Shown: positions 1-8,107 of the stretch, piece after piece | Layout of the letters: each line of letters opens with the position of its first letter | Position numbering within the stretch: position 1 is the stretch's first letter | NCBI GenBank assembly: GCA_029565675.1 | Contig: JAKQNP010000002.1 | Location: 434,001-498,000, forward strand | Source: a bacterium | GTDB lineage: Bacteria; Zhuqueibacterota; Zhuqueibacteria; Residuimicrobiales; Oceaniaggregativiventaceae | Length of the DNA stretch: 64,000 bases | Reading direction: 5' to 3' | Made by a program: the position numbers and the translations under genes | Notes under the pieces: generated by a model | What the model was told of the DNA's origin: nothing | Seen by the model: the letters and a program-made list of their open reading frames with translations, nothing else | The model's database searches: none

Positions 1-1159
1 TGACCTTTTCCAGGTCCTGCCGATTGGAAAACAGATAGGTGGCTTTTTTCGCGGCGCGGTCATAGAGATAATAGAGCACCGGGCTGTTGTCTTTCGTATA
101 AGCGACCGCCCAGACGCTGTCGTCCAGAGAACGGTCGGTGATAAGCAGATCGCCTTCGGCCACGGTTTTGAGGTAATCCATATCCGGCTGTATGGATGGA
201 TCGAGGATCGTCCACTCGGTGCGCAGATAGTCGCAGGCGGCAGCCTCGATGGTTTTCTCGGTCGGGTGGATCATGATGTTGCTCAAATCGGCGCGCGGAT
301 CCTCAAAGATCACTTTTTTCTCTTTGGTTTTGAGATTGAGCGAAGTCAGAACCGCTGTGTTGCGGCCGCGGCTGTCGATCATGTAGAGCAGCTCGCCGGT
401 TTTATCGAAAGTGATGGGCGAAGTGGAGAGAGCGTCCTGCATGGGGATTTTGTCGAACGATTTCCAGTTGCCGCGTTGGTCCTTGACAAAGATTTCGTTG
501 CCGCCGTCCGGCGTCATTTGCAGGGCATAGCGGACGGCATAATCGTCATCGGTTTGAAATCCCACAAAGCGGTCGTTCTGTTGCACCATCTCCATCTTGC
601 CGGTCTGGATGTTCAGGCGATAGAGATCGTGGAATTGCGGATTGCGGTTGTTCAGGCCGATCAGAATTTCGTCGGGAAATTTGTGGCTCACATGCTGGAT
701 CTCGGCTCTGGGCCTGAGTTTCTGGCCGTTGGGCAGGGTGACGGGCTGGCCGTCCGGACCCGGGATCTCTTCAAAGGGAGTGAGATTCCGGTCTTCTTTG
801 GTTTTGATGTTGACCGCATGCACCTGCCAGTTTTCATCGCCGCCCAGATCCTGCAGATAGAGGATCTGGTCGTTGTTGTAGGCCCAAAAATAGATGCGGA
901 TGCCGCGCAGGGTGTCGTTGGTGACCGCCGCTGCGGACGCGATGTCATTTGCCGGCGCCGCCCAGACGTTCAGAACGCCGTTCACCGGCGCCAGAAAACT
1001 GACCATCTGGTGGTCCGGCGAGATCCGCAGAGCAGCCTTGTCGGGATTGCCGAACAACAGCTGGCGGGGGATCAGTTTGTTCTGTTGGCCGCAGTGGTTA
1101 AATACCAGTGCTGTTCCGAGCAACAAAGCGACCAGCAACATGATGTGAGCTTTATTCAT
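1..1159 (-). CDS. S9-family peptidase (prolyl oligopeptidase type), N-terminal part, cut by window edge
   Basis: About 386 codons are visible; the C-terminal alpha/beta-hydrolase domain with the Ser-Asp-His triad lies outside the window. The protein starts with a short hydrophobic leader ending near a Cys (residue about 25, NHCGQQ), which could be an export or imperfect lipoprotein signal. The part after it, LFGNPDKAALRISPDH followed by FLAPVNGVLNVW, is the typical opening of the beta-propeller domain of dipeptidyl-aminopeptidase/acylaminoacyl-peptidase proteins. WAYNNDQILYLQDLGGDENW is another strongly conserved propeller segment. The family cleaves short peptides, probably in the periplasm here. 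The ATG is preceded by GGAGCGAAAG. Family assignment is firm; substrate specificity cannot be read. Confidence 0.88.
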   Translation of the reverse strand, partial: MNKAHIMLLVALLLGTALVFNHCGQQNKLIPRQLLFGNPDKAALRISPDHQMVSFLAPVNGVLNVWAAPANDIASAAAVTNDTLRGIRIYFWAYNNDQILYLQDLGGDENWQVHAVNIKTKEDRNLTPFEEIPGPDGQPVTLPNGQKLRPRAEIQHVSHKFPDEILIGLNNRNPQFHDLYRLNIQTGKMEMVQQNDRFVGFQTDDDYAVRYALQMTPDGGNEIFVKDQRGNWKSFDKIPMQDALSTSPITFDKTGELLYMIDSRGRNTAVLTSLNLKTKEKKVIFEDPRADLSNIMIHPTEKTIEAAACDYLRTEWTILDPSIQPDMDYLKTVAEGDLLITDRSLDDSVWAVAYTKDNSPVLYYLYDRAAKKATYLFSNRQDLEKV

Positions 1160-1717
1160 CTTTCGCTCCTTTCAAGTCAGTTGAATGAATCGCGTCCCAT
1201 CGACAACCCGGATATCCTCATACCGATTATCGACAGCCGCTTTTGATGTTTGTCGATTGTTGTTTATGGAGGTAAAACCGAGCCTTTCGAGGAGGTTTTG
1301 TTTTAACGCCTTTACATACGCAAATCAAAACAAAAAGTTTGCTGCTTTCTTTACCTCTAACACCGGCGAGGGTGCTGAAATTCGCAATAAATCAGCAAAG
1401 ATGCGCTGCAGGCCGATGATCTGACCGCGATTTGTTACTCCTTACCCGTAACTTGTCGCGTCGATCTAGCGATAGACAATTGTCTTGGACAAAGGGTAGC
1501 CTTGTTGGTTTCCGAAAAGCAGCAGGCAGGGAGTTACAAATTCGAGTGGAATGCAGGTGGATTTGCCGGCGGCTGAATCGAATCAATTCATTATAAAGCG
1601 CTGCTGATCGAACGTGGACCCGGTGTGTTGCCGCCGCCCAGGTCCTGCAGATAGAGGATCTGTTCGCTTTAAAAGCAACGGATCGGGAGTGTGCAGCCAG
1701 GTTTTGCAGGGCAGAGT
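1160..1717. other. Intergenic stretch with a small S9-peptidase remnant
   Basis: No convincing gene is present in these 558 bases. Short frames have no ribosome binding site and no recognisable motif. The only structured element I recognise is the 30-bp copy of part of the upstream peptidase gene at 1633-1662. The 5' part, next to the S9 peptidase start, presumably carries its promoter. Confidence 0.6.
1633..1662 (-). repeat. Duplicated fragment of the S9 peptidase propeller
   Basis: This matches 839-868 inside the S9 peptidase at 29 of 30 positions. On the minus strand it reads QILYLQDLGG in frame, the same peptide as the intact gene, and then runs into unrelated residues and a stop. It looks like the debris of a second, deleted S9 peptidase paralogue. 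Confidence 0.6.
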
Positions 1718-2260
1718 CTATTGTACCATCGTCTCTGCGAATTGCTCAAGGCGCTGATAGACGCTTTTGCCGATTTTTTGGTCCACCTGCAAAAAGCCGC
1801 GATACAAGGCCTCCAACTGCTCCGCGCGCAAAATTTTGTTGGTCATGGGAAAGAGGAGATAATCCTCTTTCCAGATGTGGCCGGGATAGAGATCGGCGAT
1901 GCCGCGCAAATTGCTGACCAGATCGCTGCGGCCGGAGTCGGAGTTCGCTGCCAGTGCTTCGGTGGCCTTGGCCAGTCCCTGGACAAGCGACCTGCCCTTG
2001 ACGTGTTCGGCTGTCAACGCTCCGATCGGGCAACCGCGCACGGGCACGCCGTTTGCGACCAGCAGGGGAAAGAGCAGATCTTCTTCCTTGCCGTGGTGGC
2101 AGCGGTCGGCAAAGACGCGCATAAATTCGACGATGTTGCGCAAAATCTCGCGGTCGATCGGTTGTTTTGCTTCGATGCGGTCCGCCAGTTCAGACGTGAC
2201 CGCCACCACCTTGGCGATGGAGCGGTGCTCTTGTTCGAGCATGTCGGTTGGGCTGTTCAT
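1718..2260 (-). CDS. Hemerythrin-like (HHE) domain protein
   Basis: A 180-residue cytoplasmic protein (no signal peptide) consisting of one hemerythrin HHE cation-binding domain, a four-helix bundle that carries a diiron site. Likely ligands visible are H12 (EQEHRSI), H55/H56 with E59/E60 (DRCHHGKEED), H86 (TAEHVKGR), H128 and E132 (PGHIWKEDYLLFP). The paired HxxxE-type motifs are those of bacterial HHE proteins, for which oxygen sensing/binding or Fe-S cluster repair (YtfE/RIC-like) has been proposed; which applies here is not visible. A GGTGAAAA stretch precedes the ATG. The gene appears monocistronic. Confidence 0.85.
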   Translation of the reverse strand: MNSPTDMLEQEHRSIAKVVAVTSELADRIEAKQPIDREILRNIVEFMRVFADRCHHGKEEDLLFPLLVANGVPVRGCPIGALTAEHVKGRSLVQGLAKATEALAANSDSGRSDLVSNLRGIADLYPGHIWKEDYLLFPMTNKILRAEQLEALYRGFLQVDQKIGKSVYQRLEQFAETMVQ

Positions 2261-2536
2261 TTTTCACCTCATTGATTGCTGGAAAAAAACTTTTTCCCTG
2301 CTCAGGCTCGGCGGTACAGTCTTCGAGTATGGGTTTAACCTTGCTGCCTTATGCCTTCTCGAGTTAAAGGCCAAATTTATTCTAAAGAGATCCGCGCTGC
2401 CGAAACCTGGCAAAGAGCCTTGAACCTTGACGATGGCCGCCGCAGAGGTTCTATTCCGAGTTTCCGATTCCATCCCAGACTAAATTGTAGGAATTGCAGT
2501 TGGGCGAAAAAACCGAATCTGCTGAACACCTCATTC

Positions 2537-3394
2537 TCATTCCATAAAATTGTAGCTCAACCCGAGCGCCAGGGCCTGTTTGAGCTGCCGTTTTTTCGAA
2601 ATGTCGCTGTCGTAAAAGAGCTGCACGTTGAAATTCACGTCGATGAACTTGGATATTTTCGAGGTAAAGATCGTGTCCCAGCGCACATCGATCTCTTTGG
2701 CGCTCTGCAGGTTGGAAAAGAGCTCCAGTTTTGAAGTCAGCTGGATGTTTTCGGCGAGTTTCTTCTCCAGATCGGTCACCGATTCGGCGCCGAATTCGAC
2801 GCGCGTCTTTTCCAGGGTGTCGGGCGTGTCGGGGTCATCGCTGTAGCGGGGGTGGTTGCGGGTCAGCGTTTCCTTGAGCGCAGCGCCCAGACGTGTTTTG
2901 ATGATCTCCGACGGCTTGTACTGAATGCCGGCGCTCTGGGTAAGATAGGCCGGGTCGAAAAGGTCGGAAACCTGAACGCGCGGATCGAGCGAGTAATCGT
3001 AACCGGCCGTGAGCTGCGTCTGACCGGTGGCGGCGGCGTAGGGGCTGAACAGGCCGGTTTTGTAGGTCAGGACACTTTCCATCCGGATCTCATCGACGGA
3101 TTTTTTGCTCCCCTGATCGCCGATTTTGACATGGCCGAACGAGAGCTTGCCGCTGTTGATCCAGTTGGTCTTTTCCTGGTCGTTTTCGAATTTGGCGTTG
3201 ATGTTGATCTGCCATGCCAGGTTGTCCTCGCCTCCCTGCGACCAATTGTCAAAACTCGATTGCGACAGATTGACGCCGCCGACCAGCTCGTTCTTCCAGC
3301 CGGTTTTAGGAGCTTCTTCTGCAGTTTCTTGTGCCCAGGTCGATCCGACCAGCAGCAAAAGTCCGATTGCCATCGTAGACAAAGTTTTGCTCAT
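2537..3394 (-). CDS. DUF3078-family outer-membrane protein
   Basis: 285 residues with a clear signal peptide (MSKTLSTMAIGLLLLVGSTWA, cleavage before QE). The mature start, GWKNELVGGVNLSQSSFDNW followed by SQGGEDNLAW, is the hallmark of DUF3078 proteins of Bacteroidetes-like bacteria. Alternating polar/hydrophobic strands continue to the C-terminal LGLSYNFME, as in outer-membrane beta-barrels. Function unknown; it is probably a barrel in the outer membrane. It is transcribed divergently from the M3 peptidase at 3635, with a 240-bp shared upstream region. Confidence 0.78.
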   Translation of the reverse strand: MSKTLSTMAIGLLLLVGSTWAQETAEEAPKTGWKNELVGGVNLSQSSFDNWSQGGEDNLAWQININAKFENDQEKTNWINSGKLSFGHVKIGDQGSKKSVDEIRMESVLTYKTGLFSPYAAATGQTQLTAGYDYSLDPRVQVSDLFDPAYLTQSAGIQYKPSEIIKTRLGAALKETLTRNHPRYSDDPDTPDTLEKTRVEFGAESVTDLEKKLAENIQLTSKLELFSNLQSAKEIDVRWDTIFTSKISKFIDVNFNVQLFYDSDISKKRQLKQALALGLSYNFME

Positions 3395-3479
3395 CCCACC
3401 CTCGAATCATTTTTGTTGAATAATTCTTGCTTTGAATTTGTTTACTAGAACTCGGTTAAGGGGGTGAATAATTCCCTGA

Positions 3480-3507
3480 TTTTCCGGCGGCTGTTGGTGC
3501 CGGAAAA
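3480..3507. repeat. Perfect hairpin in the divergent upstream region
   Basis: TTTTCCGGC and GCCGGAAAA form a perfect 9-bp stem around a 10-base loop. It lies between two divergent genes, so it does not terminate either; it may be a regulatory site in the leader of the M3 peptidase. Confidence 0.45.
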
Positions 3508-3634
3508 CCGGATTGTTGCGCCGGGCATAAACTTGAACTTGCCGTCGGGCGCAGGTCGGTGAACCAGTCGCCGAGGTCATCCTGGCTGCGAAACCGCCGA
3601 AACACTGCTGATTGAACCAAAACAAGGAGAATAC

Positions 3635-5737
3635 ATGAGACGCACGCTTTTGCTGATTGTTGCAGCCCTGGTGCTCGGTCTGGGCTGCGGGAAATCGGGA
3701 CGGAATCCGCTGCTGAAAGAGTTTGCGACCCCATTCGGCGTGCCGCCGTTTGCGGAGATCAAAGAAGATCATTTCTTACCCGCCATTGAGGAGGGGATTC
3801 GCCAGCACAGCAAAGAGATCGACGTGATTGCCCAGAACCCGGAGGAACCGACCTTTGCCAACACTCTGGAGGCGATGGAGCTGAGCGGCCAATTGTTGAC
3901 CCGGGTCGGCCGGGTTTTTTCCAATCTGAATTCGGCCAACACGAATGAACAGCTGCAAGCGATCGCCAAACAAGTCGCGCCCCTGATGTCCAAGCACGGC
4001 GACGATATCCTGTTGAACGAAAAGCTGTTTGGCCGCATCAAAACGCTCTATGAGCAGCGCGATATACTCGAGCTGACTGACGAACAGCGTCGCCTGTTGC
4101 AGGAGACCTATCTCGATTTCGTCCGCGGCGGCGCCAATCTGAACGAAGAGCAAAAAGCAAGGCTGCGGCAGATCAACGAGGAACTGTCGCTGCTGACGCT
4201 GCAGTTCGGCGAGAACATCCTGAAAGAGGACAACGCCTTCAGTCTGGTGATCGACGATGAAGCCGATCTCGCCGGCTTGCCGGCGGTGGTGAAAGAAACC
4301 GCCGCCGAAGAAGCGGCCAAACGCGGCTTGCAAGGCAAATGGGTTTTCACTTTGCACCATCCGAGCCTGATCCCGTTTTTGCAGTATGCGGAAAAACGCG
4401 ATCTGCGCGAAAAGATGTTCAAAGCCTATAGCATGCGCGGGGACAACAACAATGAGCTGGACAACAAGAAAATCGTCAGCCGAATCGCTTCCCTGCGCGT
4501 CGAACGCGCCAATCTGCTCGGCTACCCCACCCACGCCCACTTTCAGCTCGAGCGCAACATGGCCAAGAATCCGGCCAACGTCTATGAATTGCTCGATCGG
4601 CTGTGGAAACCGGCGCTCAACAGCGCCCGCGCCGAAGCGAAAAAAATGCAGGCGTTGATCAAGGCTGAGGGACACTCGTTCGCCCTGCAGCCCTGGGATT
4701 GGTGGTATTACGCCGAAAAGGTCAAGCAAGCCGAGTACAGCCTCGACGAAGAGCAGTTGCGGCCCTATTTCAAGCTGGAGAATGTGATTCAAGGGGTTTT
4801 CGATGTCGCCGGCCGGCTGTACGGCATTCAATTTGTCGAGCGCACCGATCTGCCGGTCTACCACCCGGAAGTCAAGACTTTTGAGGTGCAGGAAGCGGAC
4901 GGCAGCCATATCGGTATTTTGTACACCGACTATTTCCCGCGCGCCAGCAAGCGCGGCGGCGCCTGGATGAGCGCTTTGCGCGAGCAATCCAATATCGGCG
5001 GCGACCGCCGCACGCCGATCATCACCAACTGCGGCAATTTCGCCAAGCCCACGGCGGAAAAGCCCTCCTTGTTGAGCCTGGACGAAGTGGAGACCCTGTT
5101 CCACGAATTCGGCCATGCCCTGCACGGCCTGCTCTCGAATTGCACCTATCCTTCGCTCTCCGGCACTTCGGTGGCGGTCGATTTTGTCGAATTGCCATCC
5201 CAGATTATGGAAAACTGGGCGCTGCACCCCGAGGTGCTCAAACTCTATGCCCGCCATTATGAAACCGGCGAACCGATGCCGGATGAACTGATCGCCAAGA
5301 TCGAAAAGTCGAGCCGATTCAACCAGGGCTTTGCCACCGTCGAGTATCTGGCTGCCTCGTTGCTCGACATGGATTGGCACACCCTTGCCGATACGACGGC
5401 GCAGGATCCGATTGTTTTCGAAAAGCGATCGCTCGATCGCATCGGCTTGATTCCGGAGATCATCTCGCGCTACCGCACGCCCTATTTCCGCCACATCTTT
5501 GCCGGCGGTTATTCTGCCGGCTATTACAGCTATATCTGGGCCGAGGTTCTGGACGCCGATGCGTTCGAGGCGTTCAAGGAAAACGGTCTGTTCGACAGCG
5601 CCACAGCCAGGGCGTTTCGAACCCATATCCTTGCCGCCGGCGGCACCGACGATCCCATGGAATTGTACAAAAAATTCCGCGGCAAAGAGCCGGAAATCAA
5701 GCCATTGCTGGTACGACGGGGGTTGACGGGTCGCTGA
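3635..5737 (+). CDS. dcp: M3-family peptidyl-dipeptidase (Dcp-like), exported
   Basis: A 700-residue zinc metallopeptidase. The HExxH site is H490-EFG-H494 (TLFHEFGHALHGLL) and the third zinc ligand is E519 in VDFVELPSQIMENW, the canonical M3A arrangement. Dcp enzymes release dipeptides from the C-termini of oligopeptides. The N-terminus MRRTLLLIVAALVLGLGCG looks like a lipoprotein-type signal ending at Cys18, unlike cytoplasmic Dcp, so this copy is likely periplasmic and membrane-anchored. FATPFGVPPFAEIKEDHFLP is the usual start of the mature family. AAGGAG precedes the ATG. Length matches the family (about 680-720). Confidence 0.93.
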   Translation: MRRTLLLIVAALVLGLGCGKSGRNPLLKEFATPFGVPPFAEIKEDHFLPAIEEGIRQHSKEIDVIAQNPEEPTFANTLEAMELSGQLLTRVGRVFSNLNSANTNEQLQAIAKQVAPLMSKHGDDILLNEKLFGRIKTLYEQRDILELTDEQRRLLQETYLDFVRGGANLNEEQKARLRQINEELSLLTLQFGENILKEDNAFSLVIDDEADLAGLPAVVKETAAEEAAKRGLQGKWVFTLHHPSLIPFLQYAEKRDLREKMFKAYSMRGDNNNELDNKKIVSRIASLRVERANLLGYPTHAHFQLERNMAKNPANVYELLDRLWKPALNSARAEAKKMQALIKAEGHSFALQPWDWWYYAEKVKQAEYSLDEEQLRPYFKLENVIQGVFDVAGRLYGIQFVERTDLPVYHPEVKTFEVQEADGSHIGILYTDYFPRASKRGGAWMSALREQSNIGGDRRTPIITNCGNFAKPTAEKPSLLSLDEVETLFHEFGHALHGLLSNCTYPSLSGTSVAVDFVELPSQIMENWALHPEVLKLYARHYETGEPMPDELIAKIEKSSRFNQGFATVEYLAASLLDMDWHTLADTTAQDPIVFEKRSLDRIGLIPEIISRYRTPYFRHIFAGGYSAGYYSYIWAEVLDADAFEAFKENGLFDSATARAFRTHILAAGGTDDPMELYKKFRGKEPEIKPLLVRRGLTGR

Positions 5738-5756
5738 GCGACAAGACCGCACAGAT

Positions 5757-5803
5757 TAAAAACGCGGCGGATCCGGCTTTTGGCCGGCCGCCGCGTTTCT
5801 GTT
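5757..5803. terminator. Bidirectional terminator between dcp and nagA
   Basis: AAACGCGGCGG (5760-5770) pairs with CCGCCGCGTTT (5788-5798) around a GC-rich loop; T-rich bases follow on the plus strand. It sits between the convergent ends of dcp and nagA. Confidence 0.75.
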
Positions 5804-5814
5804 TTGCATCGTTT

Positions 5815-6813
5815 TTAGGTGCTGAAAATGCGGAAAGAGCCATCGGTAAAGCAGAGCCGGCAGGTCGGATGCAGATCTTGCGGCTGCAGACCGAGCAAAC
5901 GCAGCGGATTGTCGAAAGCCAGTTTGACCAGGTCGGCCGGGGAGACGAGGTCGAGGGAAGCCAGGTAATTGACCGCCTGCAGCAAGGTCGTGCCGGTGCC
6001 GGCCAGACACTTGTGCTTCGGATTGACGATGCGGCCGGTTGGTTCGAGAACCACCTGTTGGCCGGCAAAGCGATAGTTGCCGGCCGGCAATCCGGCGATG
6101 GGCGCCAAATCGCTGACCACAATTGTGCGCGAGACACCTTTGACCGCCAGGATCGTCTTGAGCAGCGCCGGCGGCAGATGAAATCCGTCGGCGATAATCG
6201 TGGCGGAGACCGCGTCGTTGGCCAATCCCGGCCACAGCGGATTGTGGTGGCGCGGTATCAGATTGGGCAGACCGTTGCCCAGGTGGGTGATGGCCGTGGC
6301 GCCGCAGGCGACCAGAGTGTCCAGACTCTGTTCGTCAAAAGCCGAATGGCCGATAGAAACGGCGATATTCAGGTCACGGGCGCAGTGCGCCAATTCTGCA
6401 GAACCCGGCAACTCAGCGGCCATGGTGAGAAGGCGGATGGTGCCGCCGGAAATTTCCCACAATTCCTGCAACAATCGCACATCCGGCAAAAGCACATGTT
6501 GTGGGTCGTGGCTGCCGATGTATCCCTTGCGCGGCGACAAAAACGGCCCCTCGAGGTGGATGCCGAGAATCCTGCCGCGGAGAGCCGGGCTTTCGAGCGC
6601 CCGACCGATCAGGGCCAGATTGCGGCGATAGACCGGCAAGGGGCTGGTGATGAGAGTGGCGAGAAAGGCGGCGGTGCCTGCCCGGTTCAGGCTGTCGGCG
6701 ACCGTGTCGAGATCGCCGGCGCCCAGGTTTTCCGCGGAGAAATCGATTCCGCCAAAACCGTTGACCTGCAGATCGACAAATCCCGGAATGGTTTTCAGTT
6801 TTTCAGTTTTCAT
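5815..6813 (-). CDS. nagA: N-acetylglucosamine-6-phosphate deacetylase, short N-terminus
   Basis: Removes acetate from GlcNAc-6-phosphate, giving glucosamine-6-phosphate for NagB. Visible family motifs: PGFVDLQVNGFGG (the Q/N version of the metal site, as in E. coli NagA), IHLEGPFLSPRKGYIG, the His of GHSAFDEQ, the His of ITHLGNGLP, and catalytic Asp in VVSDLAPIAGLPAGNY. The start chosen is the ATG that overlaps the nagB stop as ATGA; an in-frame ATG lies two codons upstream. This gives 332 residues, and the PGFVD strand begins at residue 10, so the roughly 45-residue N-terminal beta segment usual in NagA (about 380 residues) is missing. Translationally coupled to nagB. Confidence 0.9.
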   Translation of the reverse strand: MKTEKLKTIPGFVDLQVNGFGGIDFSAENLGAGDLDTVADSLNRAGTAAFLATLITSPLPVYRRNLALIGRALESPALRGRILGIHLEGPFLSPRKGYIGSHDPQHVLLPDVRLLQELWEISGGTIRLLTMAAELPGSAELAHCARDLNIAVSIGHSAFDEQSLDTLVACGATAITHLGNGLPNLIPRHHNPLWPGLANDAVSATIIADGFHLPPALLKTILAVKGVSRTIVVSDLAPIAGLPAGNYRFAGQQVVLEPTGRIVNPKHKCLAGTGTTLLQAVNYLASLDLVSPADLVKLAFDNPLRLLGLQPQDLHPTCRLCFTDGSFRIFST

Positions 6814-7553
6814 GGGCATCTTTTCAACAAAGAAGCGGCCGGCCGGTCGATGAAGAGACGGCAGTCGCCGTGTTTTTGCAGAATCGATGCCGGCACCATG
6901 GGCGTGATCGGTCCTTCGACCGTGGCCTGCAGGGCTGGGGCTTTGCGCTCGTCGGGCACGGTGCACACCAGCGTCTGGCAGCGCATGATCCAGGGGATGC
7001 TCATCGAAATGGCGCGGCTCGGCACACTGTTCAGAGATTTGAACCAGCCTTCACCGACCTGCTGCCGCCGACAGGCGTCGTCGAGATCAACGATGATGAA
7101 CGGCTCTTTGCAGTCGAAATCGGCCGGCGGATCGTTGAACGCCAGGTGGCCGTTTTCGCCGATCCCGATGCAGGCGAGATCGATGGGCGCGGCCTGCAGC
7201 AGGGCGGCCAGCCGGCGGCATTCGGCGGCGGCATCAGCGGCTTCGCCGTCGATGGCGTGAAAATCGGCCAGGCCGGCGACGCGATCGACAAAACGGTCGC
7301 GCAGGTAGCGGCGAAAGCTGGCCGGATGGGTTGCCGGCAAACTGATATATTCGTCGAGATGAAAAACCGTTGTTTTCGACCAGTCGATCGGTTCTTTCAC
7401 CAGAGCCTCGAGCATTTCGAACTGGCTGACGCCGGTGGCCAGCACGATGCGCGCCAGACCTTGATTGTCGATCTTTTGGCGAATTATGGATGAGGCATTT
7501 TGGGCTGCAGCGATGCCCATTTCGGTTTTGCTGTCAAAGACGCGAATTTTCAT
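6810..7553 (-). CDS. nagB: Glucosamine-6-phosphate deaminase
   Basis: 247 residues, the normal size for short NagB proteins. It converts glucosamine-6-phosphate to fructose-6-phosphate and ammonia. Family motifs: LATGVSQFEMLEAL (phosphate loop), TVFHLDEYISL with the catalytic Asp, GIGENGHLAFNDPP with the catalytic His, and SIPWIMRC near the C-terminus. It is first in a two-gene operon with nagA, whose start overlaps its stop. The pair makes a GlcNAc-6-P to Fru-6-P route; no transporter or kinase is adjacent. Confidence 0.93.
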   Translation of the reverse strand: MKIRVFDSKTEMGIAAAQNASSIIRQKIDNQGLARIVLATGVSQFEMLEALVKEPIDWSKTTVFHLDEYISLPATHPASFRRYLRDRFVDRVAGLADFHAIDGEAADAAAECRRLAALLQAAPIDLACIGIGENGHLAFNDPPADFDCKEPFIIVDLDDACRRQQVGEGWFKSLNSVPSRAISMSIPWIMRCQTLVCTVPDERKAPALQATVEGPITPMVPASILQKHGDCRLFIDRPAASLLKRCP

Positions 7554-7670
7554 GCTGATGTGATCCCTCTATTGTTCCCTTGGAAAAAAATAACTCTTAC
7601 CCACTGCTGTCCTGGTTGAGCCCAGCCCCATTTAATCTTTTCGGAAATCATTGGACAGTTATAGCTGAAC

Positions 7671-7977
7671 TTATCTCAGCAGCAGCACGCGTGTGTTCAT
7701 CTGGTTGTGGGCGGAGATCAGATGGATCCAGTAAATTCCGCTTGTAACCGGTTGTCCCAGTTGATCGGTTACATCCCAGACGGTGCGGTTTTCTCCAGCG
7801 CCGCGCAGACAACGCCTGTTCCACGGAAATCGAACCGTCTGTCCGCGGTGCAGGAAGAGCAACTGACATCGCTTCTCCTTTCGACAACGTGTCCTGAAGT
7901 GCGGGCTGAAGAGCGAAAGAGATATCGCCTGCCAGAAACAAGGAGGCGACAAGGTGCAAAGCGACAACTGAAACCAT
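7671..7977 (-). pseudogene. Collapsed secreted protein: leader plus sorting-domain tail
   Basis: An ATG at 7977 opens a hydrophobic leader (MVSVVALHLVASLFLAG) and about 45 further residues. The other minus-strand frame then reads VWDVTDQLGQPVTSGIYWIH and ends MNTRVLLLR at 7671. That tail is the end of a FlgD-like/T9SS C-terminal sorting domain, like the three intact copies in this window. The two halves are in different frames with no body between them, so this is an internally deleted, frameshifted remnant. Confidence 0.6.
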
Positions 7978-8045
7978 TGCTGTTTCCTCTTCAGTTTTAA
8001 TTGGTTGGGCGGATTGGACAACGACGATGTCGGCTTGCAATCGAT

Positions 8046-8082
8046 AAACAAAAGGGGGGTAAAAAAAGATTACCCCCCTTGA
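8046..8082 (-). terminator. Terminator of the peroxiredoxin gene
   Basis: Stem of AAGGGGGGTAA (8052-8062) with TTACCCCCCTT (8070-8080) and a 7-base loop, followed on the minus strand by TTTTGTTT. It lies just after the stop at 8108. Confidence 0.8.
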
Positions 8083-8107
8083 CGACATGGAAAAGCTGCT
8101 GATGATT

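Noticed and set aside
266-1246. 326-codon plus-strand open frame
   Set aside because: It lies antisense to the S9 peptidase, which has clear family motifs; its translation resembles nothing and it has no ribosome site.
3776-5752. 658-codon minus-strand open frame
   Set aside because: Antisense shadow of the M3 peptidase, produced by GC-rich codon use; no domain.
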